The position numbers and the translations under genes are program-made. A DNA stretch of 64,000 nucleotides from Streptomyces dangxiongensis (GTDB lineage Bacteria; Actinomycetota; Actinomycetes; Streptomycetales; Streptomycetaceae), in assembly GCF_003675325.1 (NCBI RefSeq), contig NZ_CP033073.1, positions 1,488,001 to 1,552,000 of the forward strand. Direction: 5' to 3'. Positions 55,225-63,794 of the stretch are shown here, in pieces. Numbering within the stretch: position 1 is the stretch's first letter; each line of letters begins with the position of its first letter. Below the pieces are notes generated by a model. The model worked only from the letters and a program-made list of their open reading frames with translations. It did not search any database and was not told where the DNA came from.

Positions 55225-55788
55225 GTGGCGAAGTCCCGTGTACTCGTGGTCAACAACGGAACCCTGTCGCTGAAGCAGCTCCGCAAGCGTTTCGAGGAGC
55301 TCGGCTCGGACACCGACGCGGTCGACGCAGCATCCGTGCCGACCCGGCTGGACGGCCGCTACCAGGCGATCGTCCTGAGCGGCACCAAGGTGCGGGCCTA
55401 CGACCGCGACCACTACGAACCGCTGGTCGACCTGGTGATGACCGCCGGCGTCCCGGTCTTCGGGATCTGCGGCGGCATGCAGATCCTCGCGGTCGCGGCG
55501 GGCGGCCGACTCGCCGAGGGACCCCAGCGGGTCGGTGGCTACGAAGTGCAGGTCGACAAGGAGGAACCGCTCTTCACCCATGTGAAGCCGACGGTGACCG
55601 TCTTCCACCGGCACACCCTCTACCTCCGAGAAGCCCCCGCCGGTTTCCGCTCCATCGGCCGCTCCGAGCACGCGCCCGTGGAGTTCCTGCGCTCCGACGA
55701 CGGCCGGATCCTCGGCTCGCAGGCGCACCTGGAGTTCCGCAGTGACGGCCTGGAGATCCTGCGGGGCTTCGCTCAGCTCTACCAGTGA
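55225..55788 (+). CDS. Stand-alone class I glutamine amidotransferase-like protein
   Basis: A 187-residue protein with the complete triad of class I amidotransferases: nucleophile Cys in VFGICGGMQILAVA and the His/Glu pair in GSQAHLEFRS. N-terminal VLVVNNGTLSLKQLRKRFEEL resembles the archaeal-type GMP synthase glutaminase subunit. No synthetase partner of purine type is adjacent. GTG 55225 has GAGGAG seven bases upstream; the GTG at 55210 overlaps the kinase stop. Possible roles: supply of ammonia, gamma-glutamyl amide hydrolysis to release the product from the carrier, or deamidation of the carrier's terminal Gln. These are hypotheses. Confidence 0.8.
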   Translation: MAKSRVLVVNNGTLSLKQLRKRFEELGSDTDAVDAASVPTRLDGRYQAIVLSGTKVRAYDRDHYEPLVDLVMTAGVPVFGICGGMQILAVAAGGRLAEGPQRVGGYEVQVDKEEPLFTHVKPTVTVFHRHTLYLREAPAGFRSIGRSEHAPVEFLRSDDGRILGSQAHLEFRSDGLEILRGFAQLYQ

Positions 55789-55847
55789 TGCCGCGGGCAG
55801 CCCTGCCCCCGTCCCTTCTTCCACATAGGCAAGGACCTGACTTGACC

Positions 55848-56966
55848 ATGAGTGATCTGGAAAATTCACAGCAGCCGGCGTTCACGGTCCACCTGAACGG
55901 CAGCGGCGGTGCACTCAAGGGCTGGGTCGTCGTCGACTCCCTCTACGACGGCCTGGCCATGGGCGGCGTACGGATGACCACCGGGGTCACCGAGGAGGAG
56001 GTCGCCGGTCTCGCCCGCGACATGACGCACAAGTTCATCCTCGCCGGCCTGCCCATCGGCGGGGCGAAGGGCGGCATAGTCTCCGACGGCACCCACCGCG
56101 AGGAGACGTTCCGCACCTTCGGCCGTACCGTCAAGCCGCTGCTGCACGGCGGGATCCACCTCGGCATCGACATGGGTGTCACCCCGGCCGACCGGGCCGT
56201 GTTCTTCGCCGAGGCCGGCTACGACCCCCGCTACCGGCTGGGCGCGCCGGACATGCCCATCGACTGGCGCACGTACTACGAGCCCCTGATCGACTGCACG
56301 GGCCACGGTGTCGGCGTGGCGGCGGTCACCGCCCTGGAGGCGAGCGGCCGTACCGGGCCCGCCCGGGTCGTCGTCCAGGGCTTCGGCGCGGTGGGCCGGG
56401 CCGTCGCCCGGTTCCTGGAGGACCGCGGTCATGTGATCGTCGGCGTGGCCGACGTGCACGGCACCATCAGTGCGGACCGGCTGCCGGTGGCCGACCTGGT
56501 CGCCGTCACCGACGAGTTCGGGCTGATCGACCGCTCCCGGCTGCCGCAGCACGTCACCGTCTCCACCGAGCCGGACGCCTGGCTCGACGTCGACGCCGAC
56601 CTGCTGGTCCTCGCCGCGCAGAAGCACGCCCTGAACGCCGACAACGCACACCGGCTGCGGGCCGGCCTGGTGGTCGAGGGCGCGAACCTCGCCTCCGGCG
56701 CCGAGGCGCGCGAGAAGGCGCGGGCCTCCGGCGCCACGCTGGTCCCGGGCGTGATCGCCAACATCGGCGGAGCCGGCTCGGCCGCCCTGGCCGTCACCCG
56801 GGTCGTCCCCTTCGACCTGGCGGCGGACGCCCGCAAGGCCTGGGTCTTCGACTGGATCGGCGACCGGGTCCGCCGCAACACCCGGGACCTGCTGGAGATC
56901 GCTGCCGCGAACCCCGGTGACCCGCTGCCCGAACTGCTGGAGAGCCGTCGTAAGGAGCGGGGATGA
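55848..56966 (+). CDS. Glu/Leu/Phe/Val-type amino acid dehydrogenase
   Basis: A 372-residue NAD(P)-dependent dehydrogenase. Catalytic region MTHKFILAGLPIGGAKGGIVSD with the active-site Lys, then HLGIDMGVTPAD; nucleotide-binding VVVQGFGAVGRAVARFLED; and VEGANLASGAEAREKARA, PGVIANIGGAG. ATG 55848; a TTG two codons earlier is possible. Reductive amination of a keto acid, or the reverse, would fit assembly of a non-proteinogenic amino acid. Confidence 0.88.
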   Translation: MSDLENSQQPAFTVHLNGSGGALKGWVVVDSLYDGLAMGGVRMTTGVTEEEVAGLARDMTHKFILAGLPIGGAKGGIVSDGTHREETFRTFGRTVKPLLHGGIHLGIDMGVTPADRAVFFAEAGYDPRYRLGAPDMPIDWRTYYEPLIDCTGHGVGVAAVTALEASGRTGPARVVVQGFGAVGRAVARFLEDRGHVIVGVADVHGTISADRLPVADLVAVTDEFGLIDRSRLPQHVTVSTEPDAWLDVDADLLVLAAQKHALNADNAHRLRAGLVVEGANLASGAEAREKARASGATLVPGVIANIGGAGSAALAVTRVVPFDLAADARKAWVFDWIGDRVRRNTRDLLEIAAANPGDPLPELLESRRKERG

Positions 56967-58618
56967 CCTCGACGACCACCGCCATCCTGGCCACCGCGTC
57001 GGCCGCGGACCGGATGGCCGAGTACCGGCGGCGCGGCTGGTGGCGGGACGAGACCTTCCTCGACGACCTGCGCCGCCAGGCCCGGGAACGGCCGCGCAAG
57101 CTGGCCATCGCCGGACGCCGTCTCGACGAGGCCCGCACCGACACCCTCGACTACGCCGAACTGGCGCGGCTGAGCGACCGGTTCGCCGTGGCGTTGCTCG
57201 AACTGGACGTGCGGCGCGGCGACGTGGTCGCGGTCCAGCTCCCCAACCGGTGGGAGATGGTGCCGCTGATGTTCGCCTGCATGGCGGTCGGTGCCGTCAT
57301 CTGCCCCATCGCCCCGGTCTGCCGGGAGGAGGAGCTGCGCCACCGGCTGGCGCTCACCGAGGCGAAGGTGTGCGTCACGGTGCCGGAGTGGGAGGGCTAT
57401 CCGCTCGCCGAGACCGTCACCGCGCTCAAGGGCGAACTCCCCCTCGATCACGTCGTGGTGGTCGACGGCCACGCCCCCGAGGGGGCCCTCGACTTCCACG
57501 ACCACTTCCTCGCCACCCCCTGGGAGAAGCAGCGCACGGCCGATCTGGAGGGTCGTCAACTGCGACCCGACGAGCCGTTCGTGGTGCTGTTCACGTCCGG
57601 CACCACCGGCTTCTCCAAGGGAGTGGTGCACAGCCAGAACACGGTCCACTCGGGTGTGCGCGGCTACGTGGACACCTTCCTGCTCCGCGACGACCTGGTG
57701 GCCGTCGTCACCACCCCGCTGGTGCACTACTCAGGCTTCGGTCAGGGCGTCCTCGCCGGGGTGATGCTCGGCGGGACGATCGCCTTCCAGAACGGCCCGG
57801 ACCATGCCGGCCTGCTGGACCTGGTCGAGCGGTACGGTGCCACGCTGCTGTACGGCCCGCCGCCCACGCTCTCCGGCGTCGCCACGGCCCAGCGGATCGA
57901 TCCGCACGACGTGTCCAGTCTGCGCCACACGGTCACCGGCGCGGCGCCGGTGCTCCAGCAACTGGTGGACGAGCTGCGCCAGACGCTGGGGGCCCGCACG
58001 TACTCGGTGTGGGGCATGTCGGAGTTCGGCCCCGTCACCATCAGCCGGCTCGACTACAACCAGGACTGGGCGGCGCACAGCCACGGGAGGCCGATCGACT
58101 CCATGGAGATCCGCATCGACCTGTGCCATGACCACAACACGCGGGCCCCGGTGGGCCGGCTCCGGGTACGTGGCGCGTCGCGGGCGCTCGGCTACTACAA
58201 GCAGCAGGACGTCTTCGACTCCGAGCTGACCGAGGACGGCTGGTTCGACACCGGAGACGTGGCGCGTGAGGACGGCCGGGGCGGCATCCGCATCCTGGGC
58301 CGCGCCAAGGACACCATCCTGCGTGACGGGATCGTCGTACCGATGGCCGAGCTGGAGGCGATCATCTCCCGGCACCCCAAGGTGGCCGAGGCCGCCCTCG
58401 TCGGCCCGCACGGCACGGTCGACGACCCGATCCTCGCGGTCGCCGTCCCGCGCGGCGGCGCCACCCTGACGCTGGAGGACATCCGCGCCTACCTGAGGGA
58501 GGCCGGCCAGGACCCGCGCTTCTACCCGGAGCGGCTGGAGATCGTCACGGCCCTGCCCAAGACGCTCACCGGAAAGGTCCGGAAGGTCGAACTGCGGGAG
58601 CGCTACGCCGGGGCGTGA
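56963..58618 (+). CDS. AMP-forming acyl-CoA synthetase/ligase
   Basis: A 551-residue ANL enzyme: FVVLFTSGTTGFSKGVVHSQN (P-loop), VWGMSEFGPVT, GWFDTGDVAREDG, the hinge GRAKDTILRDGIVVP and catalytic Lys in KTLTGKVRKVEL. The sequence type is that of cyclohexanecarboxylate/medium-chain acyl-CoA ligases. ATG overlaps the dehydrogenase stop (ATGA). It may activate an acyl group that caps or links the amino acid, or the substrate of the acyl-CoA dehydrogenases. Confidence 0.88.
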   Translation: MTSTTTAILATASAADRMAEYRRRGWWRDETFLDDLRRQARERPRKLAIAGRRLDEARTDTLDYAELARLSDRFAVALLELDVRRGDVVAVQLPNRWEMVPLMFACMAVGAVICPIAPVCREEELRHRLALTEAKVCVTVPEWEGYPLAETVTALKGELPLDHVVVVDGHAPEGALDFHDHFLATPWEKQRTADLEGRQLRPDEPFVVLFTSGTTGFSKGVVHSQNTVHSGVRGYVDTFLLRDDLVAVVTTPLVHYSGFGQGVLAGVMLGGTIAFQNGPDHAGLLDLVERYGATLLYGPPPTLSGVATAQRIDPHDVSSLRHTVTGAAPVLQQLVDELRQTLGARTYSVWGMSEFGPVTISRLDYNQDWAAHSHGRPIDSMEIRIDLCHDHNTRAPVGRLRVRGASRALGYYKQQDVFDSELTEDGWFDTGDVAREDGRGGIRILGRAKDTILRDGIVVPMAELEAIISRHPKVAEAALVGPHGTVDDPILAVAVPRGGATLTLEDIRAYLREAGQDPRFYPERLEIVTALPKTLTGKVRKVELRERYAGA

Positions 58619-58632
58619 CCGCCCGGCCTCCC

Positions 58633-58702
58633 GCACCGCCGGCGGACGCCCCCTCCCGGTTCTCCGCGCACCGCCGGCGGACGCCCCGTCCCGGTTCCTC
58701 CC
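58633..58702. repeat. 35-bp tandem duplication, two copies
   Basis: GCACCGCCGGCGGACGCCCC and 15 further similar bases repeat with period 35 in the spacer between the ligase and aminotransferase genes. Confidence 0.75.
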
Positions 58703-58754
58703 GGCCCTCCGCCCGCTCCCCGACCCCGCCTCAGCTCGACCGTTGGAGCCCACC

Positions 58755-60041
58755 ATGACCGCACCCGTGCCCGTCACCATGTCGGCGACCCTCGCCGCCG
58801 ACGAGGCGCTGGCCCGACGGCGCTGTGCCGGGGAGCAGGTTCTCTCCCTGGCCAGCGGTGAGATCGGCCTGCCCGTCCTGCCCGCGTTGCGGGACCGGCT
58901 CGCCGCGGCGGCGGACCGCAACTCCTACGGCTCCGTGTCGGGGAGCCCGGCGCTGCGGTCCGCGGTCGCCGGCTACTGGGAGCGGCGGAACCTCCCCGTC
59001 GACCCCGCTCTGGTGGTCTGCGGTCCGGGCAGCAAGCCCCTGTTGTTCGCCCTGCTGCTGGCCATCGGCGGCGATGTGGTGGTGCCGGTGCCGAGCTGGG
59101 TCAGCTACGCGGCGCAGGCCCGGCTGGCCGGGGCGCGGCCGATCCCGGTGCCCACCCTGCCGGGCGAGGGCGGTGTGCCCGACCCGGCGGCGCTGGGCGA
59201 GGCGGTGGCCCTCGCCCGTGCCGCCGGGCGGAACCCGCGGTGCGTGGTGGTCACCCTGCCCGACAACCCCACGGGCACCGTGGCCGCTCCCGGCACGGTC
59301 GAGCGCCTGGCGCGGGCCGCCCGGGACCTGGACCTCGTCATCGTCTCCGACGAGATCTACTGCGACCTGGTCTTCGACCCGGCGGACCGTGCGGTGTCCC
59401 CGGCCGCCTTCGCGCCGGAGCGGACCGTCGTCACCACCGGTCTCACCAAGAACCTGGCGCTCGGCGGCTGGCGGTTCGGGGTCGCCCGGCTGCCCGACGG
59501 CCCGCTCGGGCGCGAGGTGCACACCCGGCTGGTCGGCATCGCCAGCCAGATCTGGTCGAGCACCGCGGCTCCCGTGCAGGCCGCCGCGGCTCATGCCTTC
59601 GGCGAGCCGCCCGAGGTGGTCGCGTACGTCGCCGCCGCGCGGCGGTTGCACGAGGCGGTGGTGCGCACGGTGGCCGAACGGTTCACCGCCGTGGGCGCCG
59701 AACTGTCACCGGTGCGGGCCACCTGCTACCTCTACCCGGACTTCGAGCCGCTGCGGGAACACCTCGCCGGAGCCCACGCCGTGCACGGCGGCGAGGCTCT
59801 CGCCACGCTCCTCGCCGAACGGTACGGGGTGGGCGTGCTGCCCGGAACCGCCTTCGGCGAGCCCGAACACTCGCTGCGCATCCGGGTCGCCACCAGTCGG
59901 CTCTACGGCGAGACCGATGCCGAGCGCTTCGAGGCCCTGGCCGCCGCCGACCCCACCCGACTGCCCTGGATCAAGGCCTCGTCGGACCGCATCACCGAGG
60001 TCCTGACCGATCTCGCCGGTCCCGGCCGGCCCACCCCCTGA
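58755..60041 (+). CDS. Class I/II PLP aminotransferase
   Basis: A 428-residue fold-type I aminotransferase. Seen: YGSVSGSPALRSAVAGYW, VVCGPGSKPLLFALLLAIGG, VVVTLPDNPTGTVAAPG, IVSDEIYCDLVF and the PLP Lys in TTGLTKNLALGGWRFGVARL. ATG 58755 follows TTGGAG. In carrier-protein pathways an aminotransferase converts the carrier-bound aldehyde to an amine; LysJ is of another subclass, so this enzyme may act on a free keto acid. Confidence 0.88.
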   Translation: MTAPVPVTMSATLAADEALARRRCAGEQVLSLASGEIGLPVLPALRDRLAAAADRNSYGSVSGSPALRSAVAGYWERRNLPVDPALVVCGPGSKPLLFALLLAIGGDVVVPVPSWVSYAAQARLAGARPIPVPTLPGEGGVPDPAALGEAVALARAAGRNPRCVVVTLPDNPTGTVAAPGTVERLARAARDLDLVIVSDEIYCDLVFDPADRAVSPAAFAPERTVVTTGLTKNLALGGWRFGVARLPDGPLGREVHTRLVGIASQIWSSTAAPVQAAAAHAFGEPPEVVAYVAAARRLHEAVVRTVAERFTAVGAELSPVRATCYLYPDFEPLREHLAGAHAVHGGEALATLLAERYGVGVLPGTAFGEPEHSLRIRVATSRLYGETDAERFEALAAADPTRLPWIKASSDRITEVLTDLAGPGRPTP

Positions 60042-60077
60042 AGACGCCACCACCCACCAAGGAGGGCCCTCACCACC

Positions 60078-60995
60078 ATGTCCATCCTCTTCGAATGCGA
60101 GTACAAGGGTCTGCGGTACGCCGGTGTCGGCATACCGGCCCCCGGCCGGCCCCACGTCCTGTACCGGGTGCCCGAGGACCGGGTGCGCGACGCCGTGATC
60201 GCGGGCGGCGGGCCGGAGGCGGTCCTCGCCGCCGTGACCGAGGGCGCCGAGACGGTCGAGGTGACCACCGGCGACCCCGAACTGCGGTTCCTCCCGCCAC
60301 TGCTGCCCACGACCACCAACAACGCCCTGATCAACGGCTTCATGGGCACCCACCGCTCCAAGTTCGACCACGACCCCGCCCCCGACGAGGAGTTCACCCC
60401 GCCGAACTACTACCTCAAGGGCTTCGGCTCCTGGCTGCGCATGCCGGACGAGCCCCTGATCACCCCGGCCGAGCCCCTCTGGCTGCTCGAGGAACCGGAG
60501 GTCGCCCTGGTCTACGTCAACGACGACGACGGCGTGCCGCACTACGCCGGCTACACCTTCGGCAACGACCTCAACGACATCGGGCTGCACCGGAAGAACC
60601 CGTGGGCCTGGACGCCGTACGCCAAACTGTGCGAGACCTCGCTCACGCCCTGGCTGTTCCTGGACGAGCCGCCCCGGACCGTGACCGGACGGGTCACCGT
60701 CGAACGGGACGGCGCTCCGGCCTGGGAGGGCGACTTCTCGTGCGGCGGTGACTCGCTCTACCACCGGATCGAGGACATGACCGCCCACGTCCTGTCGTAC
60801 CCGCTTCTGCGCCGGCCGGGCCTGGTGAACTACCTGCTGCTCGGCGCCGACAAGGCCACCTTCCACGACGGGTTCCGGATCGAGGACGGCGACCGGATGG
60901 TCATCGACGTGACCAGCCACGGCGTCGTGCTGGCCAACACCGTGCAGTGTGGTCAGACGGCCGCGGCCGACTCGCGGCGAACGGCCTCGAGGTAG
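60078..60995 (+). CDS. Fumarylacetoacetate hydrolase-family protein
   Basis: A 305-residue protein of the FAH fold: NYYLKGFGSWLRMPDE, LLEEPEVALVYVNDDDGVPHYAGYTFGNDLNDIGLHRKNPW (the acidic metal ligands and conserved Lys region), and C-terminal GDRMVIDVTSHGVVLANTV. ATG 60078 with AAGGAGG upstream. FAH-like enzymes hydrolyse C-C bonds, decarboxylate or isomerise; its job here is unknown. The 3' end overlaps the convergent MerR gene by 43 bases. Confidence 0.83.
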   Translation: MSILFECEYKGLRYAGVGIPAPGRPHVLYRVPEDRVRDAVIAGGGPEAVLAAVTEGAETVEVTTGDPELRFLPPLLPTTTNNALINGFMGTHRSKFDHDPAPDEEFTPPNYYLKGFGSWLRMPDEPLITPAEPLWLLEEPEVALVYVNDDDGVPHYAGYTFGNDLNDIGLHRKNPWAWTPYAKLCETSLTPWLFLDEPPRTVTGRVTVERDGAPAWEGDFSCGGDSLYHRIEDMTAHVLSYPLLRRPGLVNYLLLGADKATFHDGFRIEDGDRMVIDVTSHGVVLANTVQCGQTAAADSRRTASR

Positions 60996-61327
60996 CCGGA
61001 GATGGCTTCCCTGCTGCGCAGCAGGCACTCGATGCGGTCGGTCATGCGCTGGCGCTCGCCCTCCAGGGTGGCGATCGTCTCCGACGTGGCGTCGGAGACG
61101 TGGATGGCCCGGGGGTCGTTGATGCAGGGCAGGATCTGCTTGATGATCCGCGTGGGCAGGCCGGCGTCCAGCAGACCTCTGATCTGCAGGACCCGGTTCA
61201 CACAGCCCTCGGGGTAGTCCCTGTAGCCGTTCGGCGCGCGGTCGGCGACGAGCAGTCCCTGCTCCTCGTAGTAACGCAGCAGCCGACGTGGGGTTCCGGT
61301 CCGCTCGGAAAGCTCTCCGATCCGCAT
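60953..61327 (-). CDS. MerR-family regulator
   Basis: A 124-residue regulator: MRIGELSERTGTPRRLLRYYEEQGLL at the N-terminus (HTH and wing), then a coiled-coil helix with QRMTDRIECLLRSREAI. It lacks the C-terminal Cys-rich metal loop, so it probably senses an organic compound. ATG 61327 has AGGTGGG upstream. Divergent from the MFS exporter, which it probably controls. Confidence 0.9.
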   Translation of the reverse strand: MRIGELSERTGTPRRLLRYYEEQGLLVADRAPNGYRDYPEGCVNRVLQIRGLLDAGLPTRIIKQILPCINDPRAIHVSDATSETIATLEGERQRMTDRIECLLRSREAISGYLEAVRRESAAAV

Positions 61328-61354
61328 GTGACCCACCTCATTCGCACGAGCTTG

Positions 61355-61376
61355 ACATTCACACCGATGTGAGGGT
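61355..61376. promoter_or_regulatory. MerR-type operator between regulator and exporter
   Basis: ACATTCACA and TGTGAGGGT are imperfect complementary arms (seven of nine) around CCGA. The arm overlaps a TTGACA -35 box (61352-61357) for the exporter, the position typical for MerR activators. Confidence 0.55.
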
Positions 61377-61390
61377 TCGAGGATACAACC

Positions 61391-62599
61391 ATGTCAACAT
61401 CCCAGACAGAGCTGCTGAGCACCTCCGCTCCAGCAGCAGACAATCGGAAGCTGCCCCTTTCACCGCTTCTGGCTCTGGCCACAGCAGCCTTCATGGGGAT
61501 TCTGACCGAAGCACTCCCGGCGGGCGTGCTCCCCGAGATGGCACGGGACCTGTCGGTCAGCGAGTCCGCGATGGGCCAGGCACTGACGGTCTACGCCATC
61601 GCCACCGGCGTCGCGGCCATCCCCCTCTCCGTCACGACGGCGGCCTGGCGGCGCAAGCGGCTGCTCCTGCTGGCCGTGACGGCGTTCGCGGTGGCCAACA
61701 CGGTCACCGCCCTGTCCTCCAGCTATCCCCTGACGATGGCCTTCCGCCTCATCGCCGGTGTCGCCGCCGCCGCGGTCTGGGCCGAACTGGTCGGATACGC
61801 ACGGCGACTGGCACCTCCGCACCTGCAGGGCAGAGCCATCGCCATCACCATGGCGGGTGTCCCGCTCGCCCTGTCGCTGGGTATCCCGCTCGGCACCTTC
61901 CTCGGCGGCCTGTTCGGCTGGCGCCTGACGTTCGGCCTCGTGACGCTGGTCTCCGTGGCACTGCTCGGATGGATCACGATGTCGGTCCCGGACGCCCCGG
62001 GCCAGCGGCCCGGAGCCCGCGAGCCCATCCTGAAGGCCCTGTCCCTTCCCGGGGTCGCAGCGGTCCTGTTCGTGGTCGCGGCCTACGTGCTGGCCCACAA
62101 CATCCTCTACACCTACATCGCGACCTTCCTCGACGCCTACGACATGGGTGGCTCCCGCGACATCGTGCTGCTCGTCTTCGGCATCGCGTCGGTGGTGAGC
62201 ATCTGGATCACGGGTGCTCTGGTCGATCGCAAGCTGCGTCAGCTCACCATCGTCAGCAGCGCTCTGTTCCTGGTCGCCTCCGTCCTGCTGGCGGTACTGG
62301 CTGACAACATGGTCGTGGTCTATGCGGCGATGGTGCTGTGGGGTCTGGGATGGGGAGGCGTCACCACCCTCCTGCAGACGGCGGTCACCGACGCGGGAGG
62401 CGACCGAGGACAGGCCCTGCTGGTCACCACGTGGAACTCGTTCATGGCCGGCGGCGGCGCGGCCGGCGGCATCCTCCTGGACGGTCTCGGCCCCAAGTCG
62501 TTCCCGTGGAGCGTCCTCGCCCTCATGGCCCCGGTACTCATCGTCGTGGTCGCTGCCCGCAAGCACGCCTTCCCCTCCGTCCGCCCGGGGGCCGAGTGA
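61391..62599 (+). CDS. MFS exporter, DHA1 (AraJ/PbuE-like) family
   Basis: A 402-residue, 12-helix transporter: LALATAAFMGILTEALPAGVLPEMARDL, SVSESAMGQALTVYAIATGVAAIPL, LPPHLQGRAIAITMAGVPLALSLGIPLG. ATG 61391 with GAGGA upstream. Probably exports the region B product or gives resistance to an external compound under MerR control. Confidence 0.9.
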   Translation: MSTSQTELLSTSAPAADNRKLPLSPLLALATAAFMGILTEALPAGVLPEMARDLSVSESAMGQALTVYAIATGVAAIPLSVTTAAWRRKRLLLLAVTAFAVANTVTALSSSYPLTMAFRLIAGVAAAAVWAELVGYARRLAPPHLQGRAIAITMAGVPLALSLGIPLGTFLGGLFGWRLTFGLVTLVSVALLGWITMSVPDAPGQRPGAREPILKALSLPGVAAVLFVVAAYVLAHNILYTYIATFLDAYDMGGSRDIVLLVFGIASVVSIWITGALVDRKLRQLTIVSSALFLVASVLLAVLADNMVVVYAAMVLWGLGWGGVTTLLQTAVTDAGGDRGQALLVTTWNSFMAGGGAAGGILLDGLGPKSFPWSVLALMAPVLIVVVAARKHAFPSVRPGAE

Positions 62600-62838
62600 G
62601 ACATCGGGCGCCTGCTCGGGGCGCCGGACGATCCCACGGCCTGCACTCCTCGGATTCGTCGGACCGCTGACGAAAGAGCACCCCATGAGCGCGCCACGCA
62701 GAGGAGTTCGATCTCGCCATCCCCCGCCGGGACGCTCCGTGCGCGGCGCTGACGAAGACCCCGTACCCAGCACTTGTGGGTACGGGGTCTTCCCGCGTGG
62801 GTGCGAGGAGAGGCAACGGCCGCAGGCGGGGGCGGCGG
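62600..62838. other. Intergenic region with terminator
   Basis: About 240 bases between convergent genes; apart from the hairpin at 62754-62792 I see nothing in it. Confidence 0.5.
62754..62792. terminator. Strong bidirectional terminator
   Basis: GAAGACCCCGTACCCA and TGGGTACGGGGTCTTC form a perfect 16-bp stem with a seven-base loop, between the exporter and the convergent hypothetical gene. The TTC/GAA ends give short T-runs in either direction. Confidence 0.85.
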
Positions 62839-63369
62839 TCAGCCGTCGGCGGACTCCATGACCCAGCCCCGCCGGATCGTCCACACCCGGCCGTCCGACG
62901 TCGCGCCGCGCATCCCGTCCAGCACTCCCGGTCCGGCGGCGGTCACCAGACGCGTGTCCCCCGCGGACGCGAAGCCGAACGTGCGGCGCGGGTCCCAGTC
63001 GGTGCTGTGCCGCAGGCGACGGCTCAACTGGGCCCAGCCGACGGGCGCCGCGGCCACCACCCAGGCGTCCGGCGCCACACCGGTCAGCCGGCGGGCCTGC
63101 CGCAGCCAGGAGGCAGCCTCCTCCGGCCAGTCGACGACCGCGGCGAGCCGTCCGCCGCGTTCCTGCCAGGCGTCGGCGAACGCGAGGGCGGCGGCCCTCG
63201 ACGCGGCGTCCCGGCCGTGCCCCAGGGCGACGCTGCCGCCACGGACGCCGCAGTCCTCCAGCAGTGCCAGCAGGCGCGCGAGCTCGCGGTCGGTGTGCGG
63301 GCGGGGAGCGGGCCAGGGCCCGTGGTCGGCGAGTGCGGCCGGGTCCAGCCGTGGTGAGGGCTCACTCAT
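62839..63369 (-). CDS. Conserved hypothetical protein
   Basis: A 176-residue protein with no motif I recognise. Readable segments include LLALLEDCGVRGGSVALGHG and AFADAWQERGGRLAAVVDWPEEAASW, followed by DAWVVAAAPVGWAQLSRRL; the middle could be an alpha/beta domain. The ATG overlaps the stop of the Ada-type gene (ATGA), so both are co-translated. Confidence 0.65.
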   Translation of the reverse strand: MSEPSPRLDPAALADHGPWPAPRPHTDRELARLLALLEDCGVRGGSVALGHGRDAASRAAALAFADAWQERGGRLAAVVDWPEEAASWLRQARRLTGVAPDAWVVAAAPVGWAQLSRRLRHSTDWDPRRTFGFASAGDTRLVTAAGPGVLDGMRGATSDGRVWTIRRGWVMESADG

Positions 63370-63689
63370 GACGGCTCCCCCTTCCGCCATGCCCGGTGGC
63401 GGAGGGGCAGGCAGACCGCGCACGGCCGGTACCCGGCGGCGAGGGCGGTGGCCTCGTCCGCGAAGAACACGCGGTGGCGTACGTAGTTCCCGCGGGCGAT
63501 GTGCCGCAGAGCGGACGGACAGTCCAGCCGTCCGTAGATACGTCCGCGCCGGTAGCCACCGAACCGGCCGGGCACGCCGCTGCGGTACGGCCGGCCGTCG
63601 CCACCGATCAGCGTGTGACCGCGAGCGGTCGCCGTCGCGGGGGCCGTGTCGTCGAGCCGTCGTCTGTCCACGGAGGCACTGTGCATCAT
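63366..63689 (-). CDS. Ada-type metal-binding domain protein, stand-alone
   Basis: A 107-residue protein similar to the N-terminal zinc domain of the Ada methyl-phosphotriester repair protein: LDCPSALRHIARGNYVRHRVFFADEATALAAGYRPCAVC. It keeps three Cys (CP, and PCAVC) but the first zinc/methyl-acceptor Cys of Ada is replaced in GRLDC. No regulatory HTH or methyltransferase domain follows. A reduced metal-binding protein; function unknown. Confidence 0.7.
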   Translation of the reverse strand: MMHSASVDRRRLDDTAPATATARGHTLIGGDGRPYRSGVPGRFGGYRRGRIYGRLDCPSALRHIARGNYVRHRVFFADEATALAAGYRPCAVCLPLRHRAWRKGEPS

Positions 63690-63794
63690 TCCGGGCGGCC
63701 GTACCAGCGGTATTCGGACGTCGACCGCGCCGCCGTCCCCTTCCTTGCCGGCGTCCGGTCGGGGTCCCCCGGACGGGTGAGGCGGGTGTCGCTG

